From Opisthorchis felineus (Eukaryota > Platyhelminthes > Trematoda > Opisthorchiida > Opisthorchiidae), in assembly GCA_004794785.1 (NCBI GenBank), contig SJOL01005988.1:229372-293371 (forward strand): a stretch of DNA of 64,000 nt, given 5' to 3'. The position numbers were made by a program, and so were the translations under genes. Below are positions 58,801 through 64,000 of this stretch, one piece after another; positions within the stretch are counted from its first letter, which is position 1; every line of letters begins with the position of its first letter. Below the pieces are notes generated by a model. That model searched no databases and was not told the DNA's origin. It saw only the letters and a list, made by a program, of their open reading frames with translations.

Positions 58801-61800
58801 TTGGCAGTTTGCTATCTCATTAAATAATCTCCGGCTTTAAGCAGCCTTTGTTATGGTCTTTTGAAAGATCATGAAATTTTCCGTCAGACTAGCATAAACT
58901 CATAATAGTCAACTATATATCTTCGAGGTTAGGGCTAAAGTAATACATGGCTGCAGGAAACCGTACAACCTTTGACTTCCTGGTGTGCTCTTACTTCTGA
59001 AGATGACAACAGATACAGATGAAATTTCATACACCTCTGTTGAACGGAAAGTGACGGAGTTTTATGGTTCAGAATTTACAAGTGTTGGAGTGCGGTCTAC
59101 GGTCAGAAGCAATCATACAGACATCCCGGGGTCAAAGTCATTTGATTAGGGTTCTTATGGTTTCGTTTTGACTGATGTATGTCAACAAAATTACATAAAA
59201 CATTATCACTGTTTGGTTCATTCGCGACGACCCGAGTAATACATCATTTTATTTCAAACCTAGAACTGCTTTGGACAGCTCCAGAACATCTGCGCGAATC
59301 CCCATTGGTTTATATGGGAAGCCAAAAGGGAGACGTGTATTCGTTTGCAATTCTTATGCAAGAAATTATTACCCGGAGTGCGCCGTACAGTATGCTCGAA
59401 TTGGCACCGTCTGAAGTTCTATCAAAACTTCGACGTCCTCCGCCTCTTTGCCGTCCGAAGGTGGGTGCCCACAATTTCCGTGAATAGTTATTTTTGCGTT
59501 GCCCTTATTTCAGCGCGAAGAATGTGTGCTCCAACCAGTTTACGAGCTACATCAAATGGCTTGGATAATTTTACGGGATCACTGATAAACTCACTCAACA
59601 ATTAGACTGTTTGCTATAGAGGACGTTGGTAGCTCAGGTAGCATAGATGGTCGTTGGTTTGTTCGCTGAGCTGGGCAATCTGATTGCAAACGTTTCATCA
59701 CCGATCGAGGTGACATCATCATTGCGTTGTTGGGGAGCGTGGTGGAGCGTAGCAATGGGTCGGTGGCGGTCGGTCGGCACAACCACCGACTCATCGCTAC
59801 GCTCCACCACGCTCCCCAACAACGCGCTGATGACGTCACCTCGACTGGTGATGAACGTTTGCAATCAGATTGCCCAGCTCAGCGAACAAACCAACGACTA
59901 AATAGACTGTTTTAATTAGAATTTAAATGAAATCACAAAATTTGAAGAACTTGTTTACTAGTTTTTATGACCTCTTTTTACCATTATGTCTAAGCTCTGC
60001 TGAGAGTTTCAGCCGTTTGTGTGACATCAGCTTAAGACAGTCATTTATTGGGTCACAGGTCATACAGAATTGCACAGGTTCGCACATGTATTGTTTTTCT
60101 CTGTATCTAGTAGTACAGATGAAGCAGTCCTATGATTGTGCTGCATGATACCAAAATAAGCCTACTAGTGTAAGTTGAAGCCCAAGATTTCCGAGGATCG
60201 TTATAAGTGCGCCAATGACTAACGGCGAACAAGTGCTGAAAGTCGGTGAAAGCAGAGACTTGGGAGATGATTGAACTGATTTACCGTCCGAACGCTCAAA
60301 CAATGGACTTAAGTTGGAACCTAATATTGGCTGACTTAATGTTGTAATGTGGAAAGCCATCAAACCCTGCTCTTTTTACATGTTTTCTTTATTTGGTCCG
60401 CATCCGAAGTGCAACATGTTTGCACCTACTCATTAGTAGTCACAAACTGATGCATTTTCCATAGAAATTCCGTTGCTGGCGTCCCCGATTCTCCCTTCCT
60501 TTTTATCCATCTATTCTGGCTGCGGTTAGAACAGAATATTATGCATAGCTAGAATCTCCCAGTTATTGTTACCGACCGTATGACAGACCTCTTCTCTTAA
60601 CCAATGCTTTCCCTGCTTCTTGGGCCCATCATTCGCAATAGGTTACTCAATCCGAAGCGCCACCTGCATACATTGAGTTTATGAAGCGTGCTTGGGCTGA
60701 GACCCCGGTCATGAGGCCATCCTTCGAAGAAATACACCAACAACTCCGAGAGCTGAACAAAGGAAAGTGAGTCTAACAGACGGGCGTTTTTTGTTTCCAG
60801 GTCATCAGGGGTATATATTTACCCCATCTCAAACTCCCTTCACTTATTATTGGAAGATCATACTACCAAGTCAAACAAATAAACCCGGGAGACCAAAATC
60901 GAAAGGAAAATGTAACTGCTTTTATGACTAATGGATGGAGGAAGCCGAATCCGCTCCTCGTGGAGGTGAAGGCAAGCTAATGGTATTACCCAGATGGCAC
61001 GTTTTATTGAAAATAATACAAATGGCTGAGACCTGAAGAAGAATGATGATGAACGGACCCCCCTCACCCCCCCCCAAAAAAAAACGATACTTTGTGTTCA
61101 ATAAAGAAAGGTCATTTAATAGAGTAAAGATATTATCGGGGTACCCGGTCATTATTGCATTTGACTGGCCTGAATAATCATGAAGCAAAGATCTGACACC
61201 GGCATGGCAACCGGCAGTTTTGCTCACTGGAAAGTTACAAGTTAGATCAGGTCCTTGATACGAATTGTATCGTATCAACCGAACGTCAACATGAGTTTTC
61301 TCTTTAGATTCTCTTGGATCATATGGTCATTTATCTGTTAACTGGCTTGCTATCCGTTGGTGCCGGTCTTAGTTTTAGCTCAATGAGATTGAAAACGAAA
61401 AAGAGTGTTGGGGAACGAGTGAAAAGAAACATGCGAGCAAAGAGTCAACGGAAAATTCTGAATATAAAAATACAATTAGTTAATGAAGACGGAAGTACTA
61501 ACCATATTGTGTCACCCACTAGACTGGATATCTATCTACTACCGTTTCTAGTAGGTTCCGTTTATCGTCATATAATTTGGATGCTATTTTGTTTGCCGCT
61601 TCACATGCCCCCTGCCACGTCTTAGAATCCAACTTAACATTTTCTGCATCAAACTTCAAGTGCTATATGTTCTAAACTCTACCAGCTGATCAACCAACTG
61701 AGTCAAACATAGCAATATGCTGGGATTGGGTGATAATTTGCCATTTCATCGTACCCTTCCTGCTTAGGAAAATCAATATTGTGGACCATATGTTCAAGAT

Positions 61801-61908
61801 TATGGAAAAGTATTCTGCTGACCTGGAGGATCAGGTTCGAGAAAGGACCGAAGAGTTGGAAACAGAAAAAAAGAAGACTGAGCTGCTTATCGCGCGTATG
61901 CTACCCGC
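15688..61908 (+). CDS. Receptor guanylate cyclase (12 exons, 3' end beyond window)
   Basis: A single-pass receptor that, by family, makes cGMP from GTP on ligand binding. My exon model is 15688-16471, 31925-32172, 36803-37190, 39215-39299, 41174-41282, 42447-42605, 47161-47343, 52445-52516, 55642-55771, 59264-59460, 60642-60766, 61768-61908. Every junction agrees in phase and uses GT-AG. Product to this point is 873 residues plus two bases. The layout is signal peptide (1-20), ANF-receptor ligand-binding region (to about 473), transmembrane helix (about 476-499), juxtamembrane (500-590), kinase-homology domain (about 591-826) and dimerisation coiled coil (about 830-873). Natriuretic-peptide receptors place these parts at nearly the same positions. 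The cyclase domain is not in the window. Oddities are HGW for HGN in the pseudo-catalytic loop, a short activation segment, and AWAE for the usual CW(A/S)E. Family confidence is very high; ligand and ortholog are unknown. Confidence 0.93.
16941..17097 (-). CDS. Nested gene segment 10 (C-terminus, membrane anchor?)
   Basis: Follows a 36-bp intron (GTAGGA...CCTTATAG). 51 codons then TAG at 16943-16941. Carries the hydrophobic stretch [19 protein letters not shown] followed by QGSKN, so the protein may be tail-anchored or single-pass. I saw no clear AATAAA just downstream. Confidence 0.48.
16941..19722 (-). CDS. Nested multi-exon gene of unknown function (10 putative exons)
   Basis: Unrecognised. 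On the minus strand ten open segments join by GT-AG introns with agreeing phase: 19722-19570, 19509-19259, 19119-19053, 18762-18701, 18445-18373, 18290-18141, 17719-17596, 17529-17468, 17423-17134, 17097-16941 (stop). Product is about 462 residues. The ATG follows an in-frame TGA. The protein begins [20 protein letters not shown], is mostly soluble and Cys-containing, and ends with a hydrophobic run [15 protein letters not shown] that could be a membrane anchor. Introns of 60, 82, 66, 44 and 36 bp fit the tiny introns known in flatworms. Best supported are segments 1-2, 5-6 and 8-10. The third and fourth segments and their boundaries are less sure; an alternative junction joins 19263 to 19141. 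It could be a decayed gene, but the long run of phase agreement argues for a live one. Confidence 0.5.
17134..17423 (-). CDS. Nested gene segment 9
   Basis: 96 codons plus two bases, the longest segment. Contains [20 protein letters not shown] and [18 protein letters not shown]. The donor TTCAG|GTAGGA gives phase 2. Also open on the + strand, but those frames share no phase-consistent splicing. Confidence 0.5.
17468..17529 (-). CDS. Nested gene segment 8
   Basis: 20 codons ([18 protein letters not shown] at its end), linked to the next segment by a 44-bp intron GTAGAG...GCTCAG in phase 0. A better-looking acceptor ten bases downstream (GCTTTTCAG) would put the segment out of phase with segment 7. 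Confidence 0.42.
17596..17719 (-). CDS. Nested gene segment 7
   Basis: 41 codons plus one base. Cys-rich ([13 protein letters not shown], then [11 protein letters not shown]) and ending in a strong donor ACTG|GTAATT. The acceptor (GTTGAAAG) is mediocre. A longer minus-strand frame here (17697-17464) is out of phase with the flanking segments and was not used. Confidence 0.4.
18141..18290 (-). CDS. Nested gene segment 6
   Basis: 50 codons after an 82-bp intron (acceptor CACTGTTGACTTAG), phase 0. Contains [15 protein letters not shown], then [20 protein letters not shown]. The donor is probably CTA|GTAGAC; GAA|GTGCAA a few codons earlier is also possible. Confidence 0.45.
18373..18445 (-). CDS. 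Nested gene segment 5
   Basis: Reads [15 protein letters not shown] then NSPQNGGIS, after acceptor GTAGATTACAG and before donor TCA|GTAGAT (phase 0). The frame is also open upstream to 18488 ([14 protein letters not shown]), so the exon may be longer. Confidence 0.42.
18701..18762 (-). CDS. Nested gene segment 4 (weakest)
   Basis: 20 codons plus two bases, Ser/Thr/Arg-rich ([20 protein letters not shown]). The acceptor ATATTTCTTAG is good and the donor CCTA|GTACAA is weak. It was chosen because it satisfies phase 0 in and phase 2 out. An alternative is to omit it and start segment 5 at 18488, in which case an exon with phase 0 to 1 is missing. Confidence 0.22.
19053..19119 (-). CDS. Nested gene segment 3
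   Basis: Lys/Ser-rich 22 codons ([13 protein letters not shown]) between acceptor GGACCAG and donor AAG|GTATTA. If the alternative donor of segment 2 is used, it starts at 19141 instead. Both versions keep the frame. Confidence 0.35.
19259..19509 (-). CDS. Nested gene segment 2
   Basis: 83 codons plus two bases after a 60-bp intron (acceptor GGTTTGCAG). It contains [17 protein letters not shown] and [19 protein letters not shown], with four cysteines. The donor is GGTTG|GTAATT (phase 2), or alternatively TCTG|GTTGGT (phase 1). No family recognised. Confidence 0.5.
19570..19722 (-). CDS. Nested gene segment 1 (start)
   Basis: 51 codons from an ATG at 19722-19720 to a donor AAG|GTGACA, phase 0. 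It reads like an amphipathic helical region ([14 protein letters not shown], then [14 protein letters not shown]). An in-frame TGA lies a few codons upstream of the ATG. Confidence 0.5.
22035..22240 (+). repeat. tRNA-derived SINE, family B
   Basis: Starts CCGCTCGTGGCCGAACGGAT (A box) with the B-box region GGTCATGGGTTTGAAAC 45 bases on. It then has the family body TGGAGTTTTATGAGATGAAT, GATGATGATTCCCAATTAGG and TTTTTCAGCATAGATTGTC. Lies in intron 1 in the same sense as the receptor gene. Confidence 0.75.
24590..24700 (+). repeat. Interspersed repeat, module 1, with hammerhead-like core
   Basis: Shares the block TACCTGATGAGCCTCAAG and a downstream GTCGTGGGCTGTCGAA block with copies at 39.5, 45.0, 27.25, 27.75 and 51.4 kb. 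In this copy CTGATGAG (24634-24641) is followed by CCTC-AAGA-GAGG, which closes a perfect stem. CGAAA (24654-24658) and GTC (24672-24674) come next, the order and spacing of a hammerhead ribozyme core. Helix I is only partly complementary. Confidence 0.55.
26845..27060 (-). repeat. Interspersed repeat, module 2 copy
   Basis: On the minus strand it carries AAAACCAAATCAGTTTGC followed by AAATGAGTGCATTC, and upstream GTAGCACACTCAGGTGAAC. The same order is seen at 51.1-51.25 kb and in part at 29.1 and 50.7 kb. A short piece resembling module 1 (CTCTTCGACAGTTCATGAC on +) lies at its left end on the minus reading. Confidence 0.5.
27170..27300 (+). repeat. Interspersed repeat, modules 2 and 1, diverged
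   Basis: Has CAAGTGAGTGTATTTCTCC (module 2), then GCCTACTTGATGGGTCTCAAG (module 1) about 80 bases on. It shows the two modules travelling together. Directly after it AATAGTTTAC is tandemly repeated. Confidence 0.4.
27700..27805 (-). repeat. Interspersed repeat, module 1
   Basis: The minus strand reads AAGGTTGACGGAAATTCGGG, GACTGCGCCTACCTAATCAG, then GGAACCGGTCGTAGGCTGTC. It preserves the module-1 outline but not the hammerhead core (CTAATCA for CTGATGA). Confidence 0.55.
27885..27990 (+). repeat. Interspersed repeat, module 2, with second hammerhead-like core
   Basis: Contains GACGAAACCAAGTTGGTATG then CAGATGAGTGTATTTGTG, aligning with the module-2 copy at 51.17 kb. CCGATGA (27922-27928), the GTC/GAC stem with a CTCT loop, GAAA (27939-27942) and an ACCA/TGGT stem ending in GTA resemble a hammerhead core with one substitution at the second base. 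Confidence 0.4.
28203..28640 (+). other. Unexplained 145-codon open frame in intron 1
   Basis: The longest frame in the intron outside the nested gene. It starts at ATG 28203 with a hydrophobic Leu/Val-rich opening and a basic middle. No domain, signal or splice-linked partner was recognised. It may be chance or a worn repeat. Confidence 0.15.
28989..29056. repeat. Short inverted repeat (24-bp arms)
   Basis: The left arm at 28989-29012 (TAGACGTAATACACTACTCA, then TAAG) and the right arm at 29033-29056 are reverse complements with one mismatch. They flank 20 bases resembling the end of module 1 (GCCGAAAATTCTTCG). Confidence 0.7.
29100..29220 (+). repeat. Interspersed repeat, module 2 copy
   Basis: Contains TGCAGCACATTCAGTTG, AACAAGAGATTCATCTGG, GTGAGTCTCCCGTAAAACC and AAATGAGTTTATTTCG in the order seen at 51.1-51.25 kb (minus). 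Confidence 0.55.
31925..32172 (+). CDS. Receptor cyclase exon 2: middle of ligand domain
   Basis: Acceptor TTTTTATCACAG; the first codon is completed by the last base of exon 1 (G|TA, Val). [20 protein letters not shown] aligns with the ANF-receptor strand-helix that normally reads like ARVIILCG.PE.VR..L..A. The donor is GGA|GTGAGT, phase 0. Confidence 0.85.
32173..36802 (+). other. Receptor cyclase intron 2
   Basis: 4.6 kb. No repeat family was confidently placed. Open frames on both strands at 32964-33315 and 33371-33763 are unrecognised. A short + frame at 36049-36168 resembles half of an immunoglobulin domain but has no splice partners that I could find. Confidence 0.6.
36803..37190 (+). 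CDS. Receptor cyclase exon 3: C-terminal lobe of ligand domain
   Basis: Starts after ATTCCAAATTCAG in phase 0. It encodes 129 residues, including [17 protein letters not shown] (the ....DAV.LYA.. helix position) and [19 protein letters not shown] (the G.V.ID.NGDR..DY.. position). Further on it reads [18 protein letters not shown], typical of the lobe's end. The donor CCAG|GTTCGT is weak, but it is the only one that fits phase 1 into the transmembrane exon. Confidence 0.82.
37191..39214 (+). other. Receptor cyclase intron 3
   Basis: 2.0 kb with nothing assignable. Confidence 0.6.
39215..39299 (+). CDS. Receptor cyclase exon 4: transmembrane helix
   Basis: Acceptor with a strong pyrimidine tract (TTTTCTCCCTTCCAG). 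Reads (D)[19 protein letters not shown] then ALIAFFLS, a single membrane-spanning helix. The donor ACG|GTAATT leaves phase 2; the split Arg codon (CG|C) continues into the basic exon 5, as expected for the cytoplasmic stop-transfer side. Confidence 0.9.
39445..39548 (+). repeat. Interspersed repeat, module 1
   Basis: AAGGTTGACGGAAACTCG begins it, then GCCTACCTGATGAGCCTCAA, GCGAAAAGGTCGTGGGCTG, TCGAAAG and a closing AACCTT. The ends AAGGTT and AACCTT are inverted. CTGATGAG (39485), CGAAA (39505) and GTC (39522) keep the hammerhead order and spacing, but the stem between the first two does not pair here. Confidence 0.6.
40455..40540 (-). repeat. tRNA-like SINE head
   Basis: The minus strand reads GTGGATGAGCTAGTGCTACG (A-box-like), and about 40 bases on GGCCGGGTTCGAATTTCCAC (B box). 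GTGGA and TCCAC can pair as an acceptor stem. It differs from families A and B. The repeat may continue leftward to about 40.2 kb. Confidence 0.42.
41174..41282 (+). CDS. Receptor cyclase exon 5: juxtamembrane region
   Basis: Acceptor TTTCATCCATCAG. Completes Arg, then [20 protein letters not shown], the basic cytoplasmic segment after the helix (family pattern: short basic stretch, then W.I...D..). The donor is CCA|GTGAGT, phase 0. Confidence 0.9.
42447..42605 (+). CDS. Receptor cyclase exon 6: juxtamembrane to start of kinase-homology domain
   Basis: 53 codons, phase 0 on both sides (acceptor CCAAACATAG, donor AAC|GTAAGT). Ser/Pro/Asn-rich [17 protein letters not shown] and a later [17 protein letters not shown], which leads into NGLVYVKRL of exon 7. 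A canonical glycine-rich ATP loop is not evident, as in many receptor cyclases. The segment is Ser/Thr-rich, and this region is phosphorylated in vertebrate natriuretic-peptide receptors. Confidence 0.82.
44611..44664. repeat. ATT-type simple repeat
   Basis: Irregular run of ATT/TTA/TAAT units, about 54 bases, with no G or C until its end. Confidence 0.9.
44985..45085 (+). repeat. Interspersed repeat, module 1, diverged
   Basis: TCTACCTGATGAACCTCAAG, then GGACCGGTAGTGGGTTGTTG. Alignment with the 24.6-kb copy is clear over about 60 bases; the GAAA box is lost. Confidence 0.5.
47161..47343 (+). CDS. Receptor cyclase exon 7: kinase-homology N-lobe
   Basis: 61 codons, phase 0 to 0 (acceptor TTTCTCATTTAAG, donor CTG|GTGAGT). 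[10 protein letters not shown] holds the Lys of the VAVK motif. [18 protein letters not shown] matches the family's (R/E)L.HENL..FIG.C.D, and [10 protein letters not shown] matches (T/E)YC.RGSL. These are diagnostic for receptor guanylate cyclases. Confidence 0.96.
50640..50760 (+). repeat. Interspersed repeat, module 2, partial
   Basis: CATAACAGGATATTCAGCTGGATT, interrupted by a few changes, then GAGTATCCCGTTAAAACC. Matches the order at 29.1 kb (+) and 51.2 kb (-). Confidence 0.45.
51090..51425 (-). repeat. Interspersed repeat, modules 1 and 2 together
   Basis: The most complete copy. On the minus strand module 1 (GCGCCTACCTGATGAGCCTC, GGAACCGGTCGCGGACTGTC) lies at about 51400-51345. Module 2 follows (GGAACGGCCTTTGTGCAGCA, then GAAAACCAAGTTGATGTGC and AAATGAGTGTATTTGTGC) to about 51165. 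The open minus-strand frame 51184-50912 begins inside it and is probably not a host gene. Confidence 0.6.
51935..52137 (-). repeat. tRNA-derived SINE, family A
   Basis: Well preserved. The minus strand reads GGGGGCGAGATGGCTCAGTG (A box at about 52129-52109), then GGTTCGAACCC (B box at 52083-52073). A conserved body follows with CTTCCCCTGTCTAGGCTTGG and GGCATGGCAGCTAGGCACCG. Translating it gives the [12 protein letters not shown] peptide that I recall from liver-fluke predicted proteins. That is a SINE artefact, and the main basis for my taxonomic guess. Confidence 0.85.
52445..52516 (+). CDS. Receptor cyclase exon 8: kinase-homology core
   Basis: Small 24-codon exon, phase 0 to 0, acceptor TTTACCGTTTTCAG and donor [29 protein letters not shown] matches the family's D.L.N..I.LD..F..SL..D. 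It joins RGSLL of exon 7 to GMRFLH of exon 9. Confidence 0.95.
52517..55641 (+). other. Receptor cyclase intron 8
   Basis: 3.1 kb. Has the GATA microsatellite near its start. Other open frames (54392-54703 on +) are unrecognised. Confidence 0.6.
52718..52808. repeat. (GATA)n microsatellite
   Basis: About 22 uninterrupted GATA units. Read in the minus sense this gives the repeated Leu-Ser-Ile-Tyr frames across it, which are not genes. Confidence 0.98.
55642..55771 (+). CDS. Receptor cyclase exon 9: pseudo-catalytic loop and DYG
   Basis: Acceptor [33 protein letters not shown] then [18 protein letters not shown]. The family motif is HG.LKSSNC.VD.R.VLKITDYGL; the usual Asn after HG is Trp here. 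The catalytic Asp of active kinases is absent, as expected for a pseudokinase. The donor is TATG|GTGAGA, phase 1. Confidence 0.96.
55772..59263 (+). other. Receptor cyclase intron 9
   Basis: 3.5 kb. Contains a family-B SINE at 57.4 kb; otherwise unassigned. Confidence 0.6.
57375..57550 (+). repeat. tRNA-derived SINE, family B
   Basis: TAGATGGCTGAGTGCTTTGC (A box), GGATTCGAAAGTC (B box), then TGGAGTTTTGTGAGATCCG and the tail CTCAAAATAGATTGGTTTCA. Same sense as the receptor gene. Confidence 0.72.
59264..59460 (+). CDS. Receptor cyclase exon 10: kinase-homology C-lobe
   Basis: Acceptor ATTTCAAACCTAG; the split Glu codon (G|AA) confirms phase. [18 protein letters not shown] is the WTAPE segment, and [19 protein letters not shown] the GDVYSF.I...EI. 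helix. Between DYGL and WTAPE there are only nine residues, fewer than is usual in this family. The donor is GAAG|GTGGGT, phase 0. Confidence 0.96.
59461..60641 (+). other. Receptor cyclase intron 10
   Basis: 1.2 kb, dominated in its first third by the 250-bp palindrome at 59650-59898. Confidence 0.7.
59650..59898. repeat. Long near-perfect palindrome (foldback element)
   Basis: Two arms of about 120 bases. The left runs GTCGTTGGTTTGTTCGCTGA ... GGAGCGTGGTGGAGCGTAGC. The right is its reverse complement ending CAACGAC at 59898, with only a handful of mismatches and a short GC-rich centre near 59765-59785. It resembles a MITE or foldback transposon. Several open frames on both strands cross it only because it is GC-rich and symmetrical. 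Confidence 0.92.
60642..60766 (+). CDS. Receptor cyclase exon 11: end of kinase-homology domain
   Basis: Acceptor [32 protein letters not shown] then [20 protein letters not shown]. The family reads (L/M)M..CW.E.P..RP.F..I...LR..N, with Cys replaced by Ala here. The donor is GAAA|GTGAGT, phase 2. Confidence 0.95.
60767..61767 (+). other. Receptor cyclase intron 11
   Basis: 1.0 kb. Has a C8/A9 run at about 61069-61085. Open frames on minus (61278-60928) and + (61314-61625) have no recognised content and are not needed for the receptor reading frame. Confidence 0.6.
61768..61908 (+). CDS. Receptor cyclase exon 12: dimerisation coiled coil
   Basis: Acceptor [32 protein letters not shown] then [20 protein letters not shown] and IARMLPA. 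This is the family hallmark (N..D.M...ME.Y...LE..V..RT..L..EK.KT..LL..MLP) that links the kinase-homology domain to the cyclase. The donor CCCGC|GTAAGT leaves phase 2, so the catalytic domain follows in a later exon. Confidence 0.97.
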
Positions 61909-64000
61909 GTAAGTTTGTCATACTGATTAGAATTCTACACACAGTGCCGTAGTCTTTCTAGCTGAGTTTCTGATTCCGGCAACATTATGCTCTGTTTCCA
62001 AAGCTAGGGGACCCGAAGACAGCGTCTTCTGAAGCAGAATGCTTCAATGAGGGATACCAGTTGGGAGAACCAAAACGTATCCAAGCATGGTCGTCCATTC
62101 TTTAGAGGTTCTGTGGATATTAATTACAATAATCAGACAACATTAATGGCACTTGTCTTGGGCCAAGGTTGATTGTAAAGAATGAAAATTTTGAGTTTTT
62201 ATGTGGCCAGGTAGAGGTAGTTTTTAATTCAACATTGGCAACTCGGTATCGATTAGCCGTACACCCTTCGAAAATCCGGTATCCTGATTAAACGTCGGAG
62301 ACAAGCTTGAGTGACCTTTCCGTGCAATTCAGACACACTATCTTGAAGATTTGACTGGTCGAATCCTTACTGCACATATCATCACGTTAACGGATCATCA
62401 CAATTACGGTTTTCCTTTCAAATCGTCTACCGAGTCCATTGATACTTCACTGAGTTCAACGCATAACAGTTGGCCATATATTTTTGAACAGCATTCGAAT
62501 ACGTCTAGCAAGTCATCGGTGACTGTAAAAATGTTGTTTTCTAATCAACTTTCAAAATCCATTGTGTTCTCCTGCATAAGTGCGCAAAGTATGCAGTCTT
62601 TCTGGACACACTAGGCACAAAAAGCCTTCAAGTCTCCTATTTTAGCTTGCCTTATTTATTCCCACATTTTCCGACCGTCAGTCTAACCCACCGAGCATCA
62701 TTTTTCCAGGGCATCAGGAAATCACTCTCCATAGTTATAATATCGCCCACCCGAGATTTATAGGCCACAGTTGGTTAGCTGTGCCCCACATGAGCGAATT
62801 ACTTGCTTTTACCGCGATACCTTCCAGTACGAAATGTCTAATGACTTATTCCTGACTTCGACTTCTCACAATCCTCCATAGGACTGCCTAGGAGGAGGAC
62901 GATAGTATTTCTCCCTATCAAAACGACGGTCATTCAACATACAAAAAATGTTTGCGATGCAACTGGTTTTAACGACTCGCGCATACCCTACTAAAAAGCT
63001 TCCAAAACTAAGGAGGACAGTGCGTTAGTGACGTATCCAGTAGCAAGTGGGTGTTTAGGTCATCCCGCTTACGGTGGGCACCATCAGGCAAACCTCGGAA
63101 ACAAAGTACCACACTTCAGTTTAGGCTTGTGTTAATAAATAAACGCTCAAACACACATGCACAAGCGCTAAAGTCCTATTCCGGTTCAGCTAAGGATAAA
63201 CTGGAAACAAGCCTTGAGGTGACTACCAGAGAACACTGGTCTAGGACGGAATGGGCCAGTTTAAGAAGCGGCCAGTGTTCAATCAGTAGTCTGTATTCAT
63301 GATCCGTTGCCGAAGTACACGACCTTACCAGTAATTTGCCTAAGAGGCCGCAACGGGAGTTGTAAGGTCACATATTATCGTTTATTTCTGAAGAGCATGT
63401 TCACAGACATAAAAAGTAAATGCAAGCGATGAATGTGAAAGGGTTACAGGAAAATACGATATAAACGAGAAAAACGTCTCATTCGAAGTCAGACCACCAA
63501 CAGTTCCAGTCATATAATCCCAACGTATGTAAGAATTTTGGTATGGAAACACGCGTGTAAAGATCAACAGCCGAAGAAAGGACAAACAATGCTGAATGCT
63601 CTTTAAGGCGCGGTAAGCGCTAGCACAGTCAAGACTCGCACATCAGGCACAAAGTTTCCGTCACGCTGGGTCTGGTGTGAGTTTCAATGGCAAGAATGTT
63701 CACTCAACGCCATGTGCCACATAAAAGTGTCGTACGTACGCAGAGAGCCCACAATGGCAAGCAGACACAAGTCACTGACTGTGAACTTAGGAAGGCCCAG
63801 TCCAATAACAGCCTTGGCGGATTGAGGAAAGCAGATACCTCGATAAGAGATGATCATCGGTTGGTGGACCAAAAAGTTGACGTCACAACCAATTGCAGGT
63901 AGGGCTGAGATTATGGCGAGGGAATATTCATCAGCATCATACTTCTGCTTCTTCTCATTCCACACAGTCACGCCGGGCCCATCCGAGACTATGCTGACGT
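61909..64000 (+). other. Start of receptor cyclase intron 12
   Basis: 2.1 kb with no cyclase exon visible: no reading resembling SVA..L..G.PV or FSDIVGFT in any + frame. A minus-strand frame at 63971-63684 (Leu-rich, unrecognised) and stop-poor sequence from about 63.0 kb look like a degenerate mobile element but could not be named. Confidence 0.55.

Noticed and set aside
59591..59915. Five overlapping frames on both strands
   Set aside because: All are products of the GC-rich palindrome; the symmetrical sequence opens both strands at once.
61314..61625. 103-codon + frame just before exon 12 as a receptor exon
   Set aside because: Exons 11 and 12 join directly in phase (AA|G, Lys) and match the family without a gap, so no extra exon is needed.
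1..64000. Bacterial-style features (operons, CRISPR arrays, integrons, prophage)
   Set aside because: None were seen. The sequence is intron-bearing, SINE-rich animal DNA.

Overview
This window is eukaryotic, AT-leaning and intron-rich. It is most likely from a parasitic flatworm (trematode), and the style of its tRNA-derived SINEs suggests an opisthorchiid liver fluke. That placement is inference from repeat style plus very small (36-82 bp) introns beside multi-kb introns. Nothing looks bacterial: there are no operons, Shine-Dalgarno sites or CRISPR arrays.

The main object is one + strand gene from 15688 to beyond the right edge, encoding a receptor (membrane) guanylate cyclase. I could place twelve exons, and all eleven junctions between them agree in reading phase. 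In order they encode a signal peptide and ANF-receptor-type ligand-binding region (exons 1-3), one transmembrane helix (exon 4), a basic juxtamembrane stretch (exons 5-6), a kinase-homology domain (exons 7-11) and the dimerisation coiled coil (exon 12). The spliced product reaches about 873 residues and stops just where the cyclase catalytic domain should begin. That domain is not visible in the last 2.1 kb and should lie further right.

Inside the 15.4-kb first intron, on the opposite strand (19722 to 16941), is a chain of ten short open segments joined by GT-AG introns of 36-421 bp that agree in phase. It would give a protein of about 462 residues with a C-terminal hydrophobic segment. I do not recognise it. 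I read it as a nested gene.

The left 15.7 kb holds no convincing host gene. It carries a decayed Penelope-like retroelement (about 8.6-10.1 kb), tRNA-derived SINE copies and unassigned sequence. The introns are rich in interspersed repeats: two SINE families, a two-module family (one module carries a hammerhead-like core), a GATA microsatellite, an AT-rich simple repeat, and a 250-bp near-perfect palindrome at 59.65-59.90 kb.
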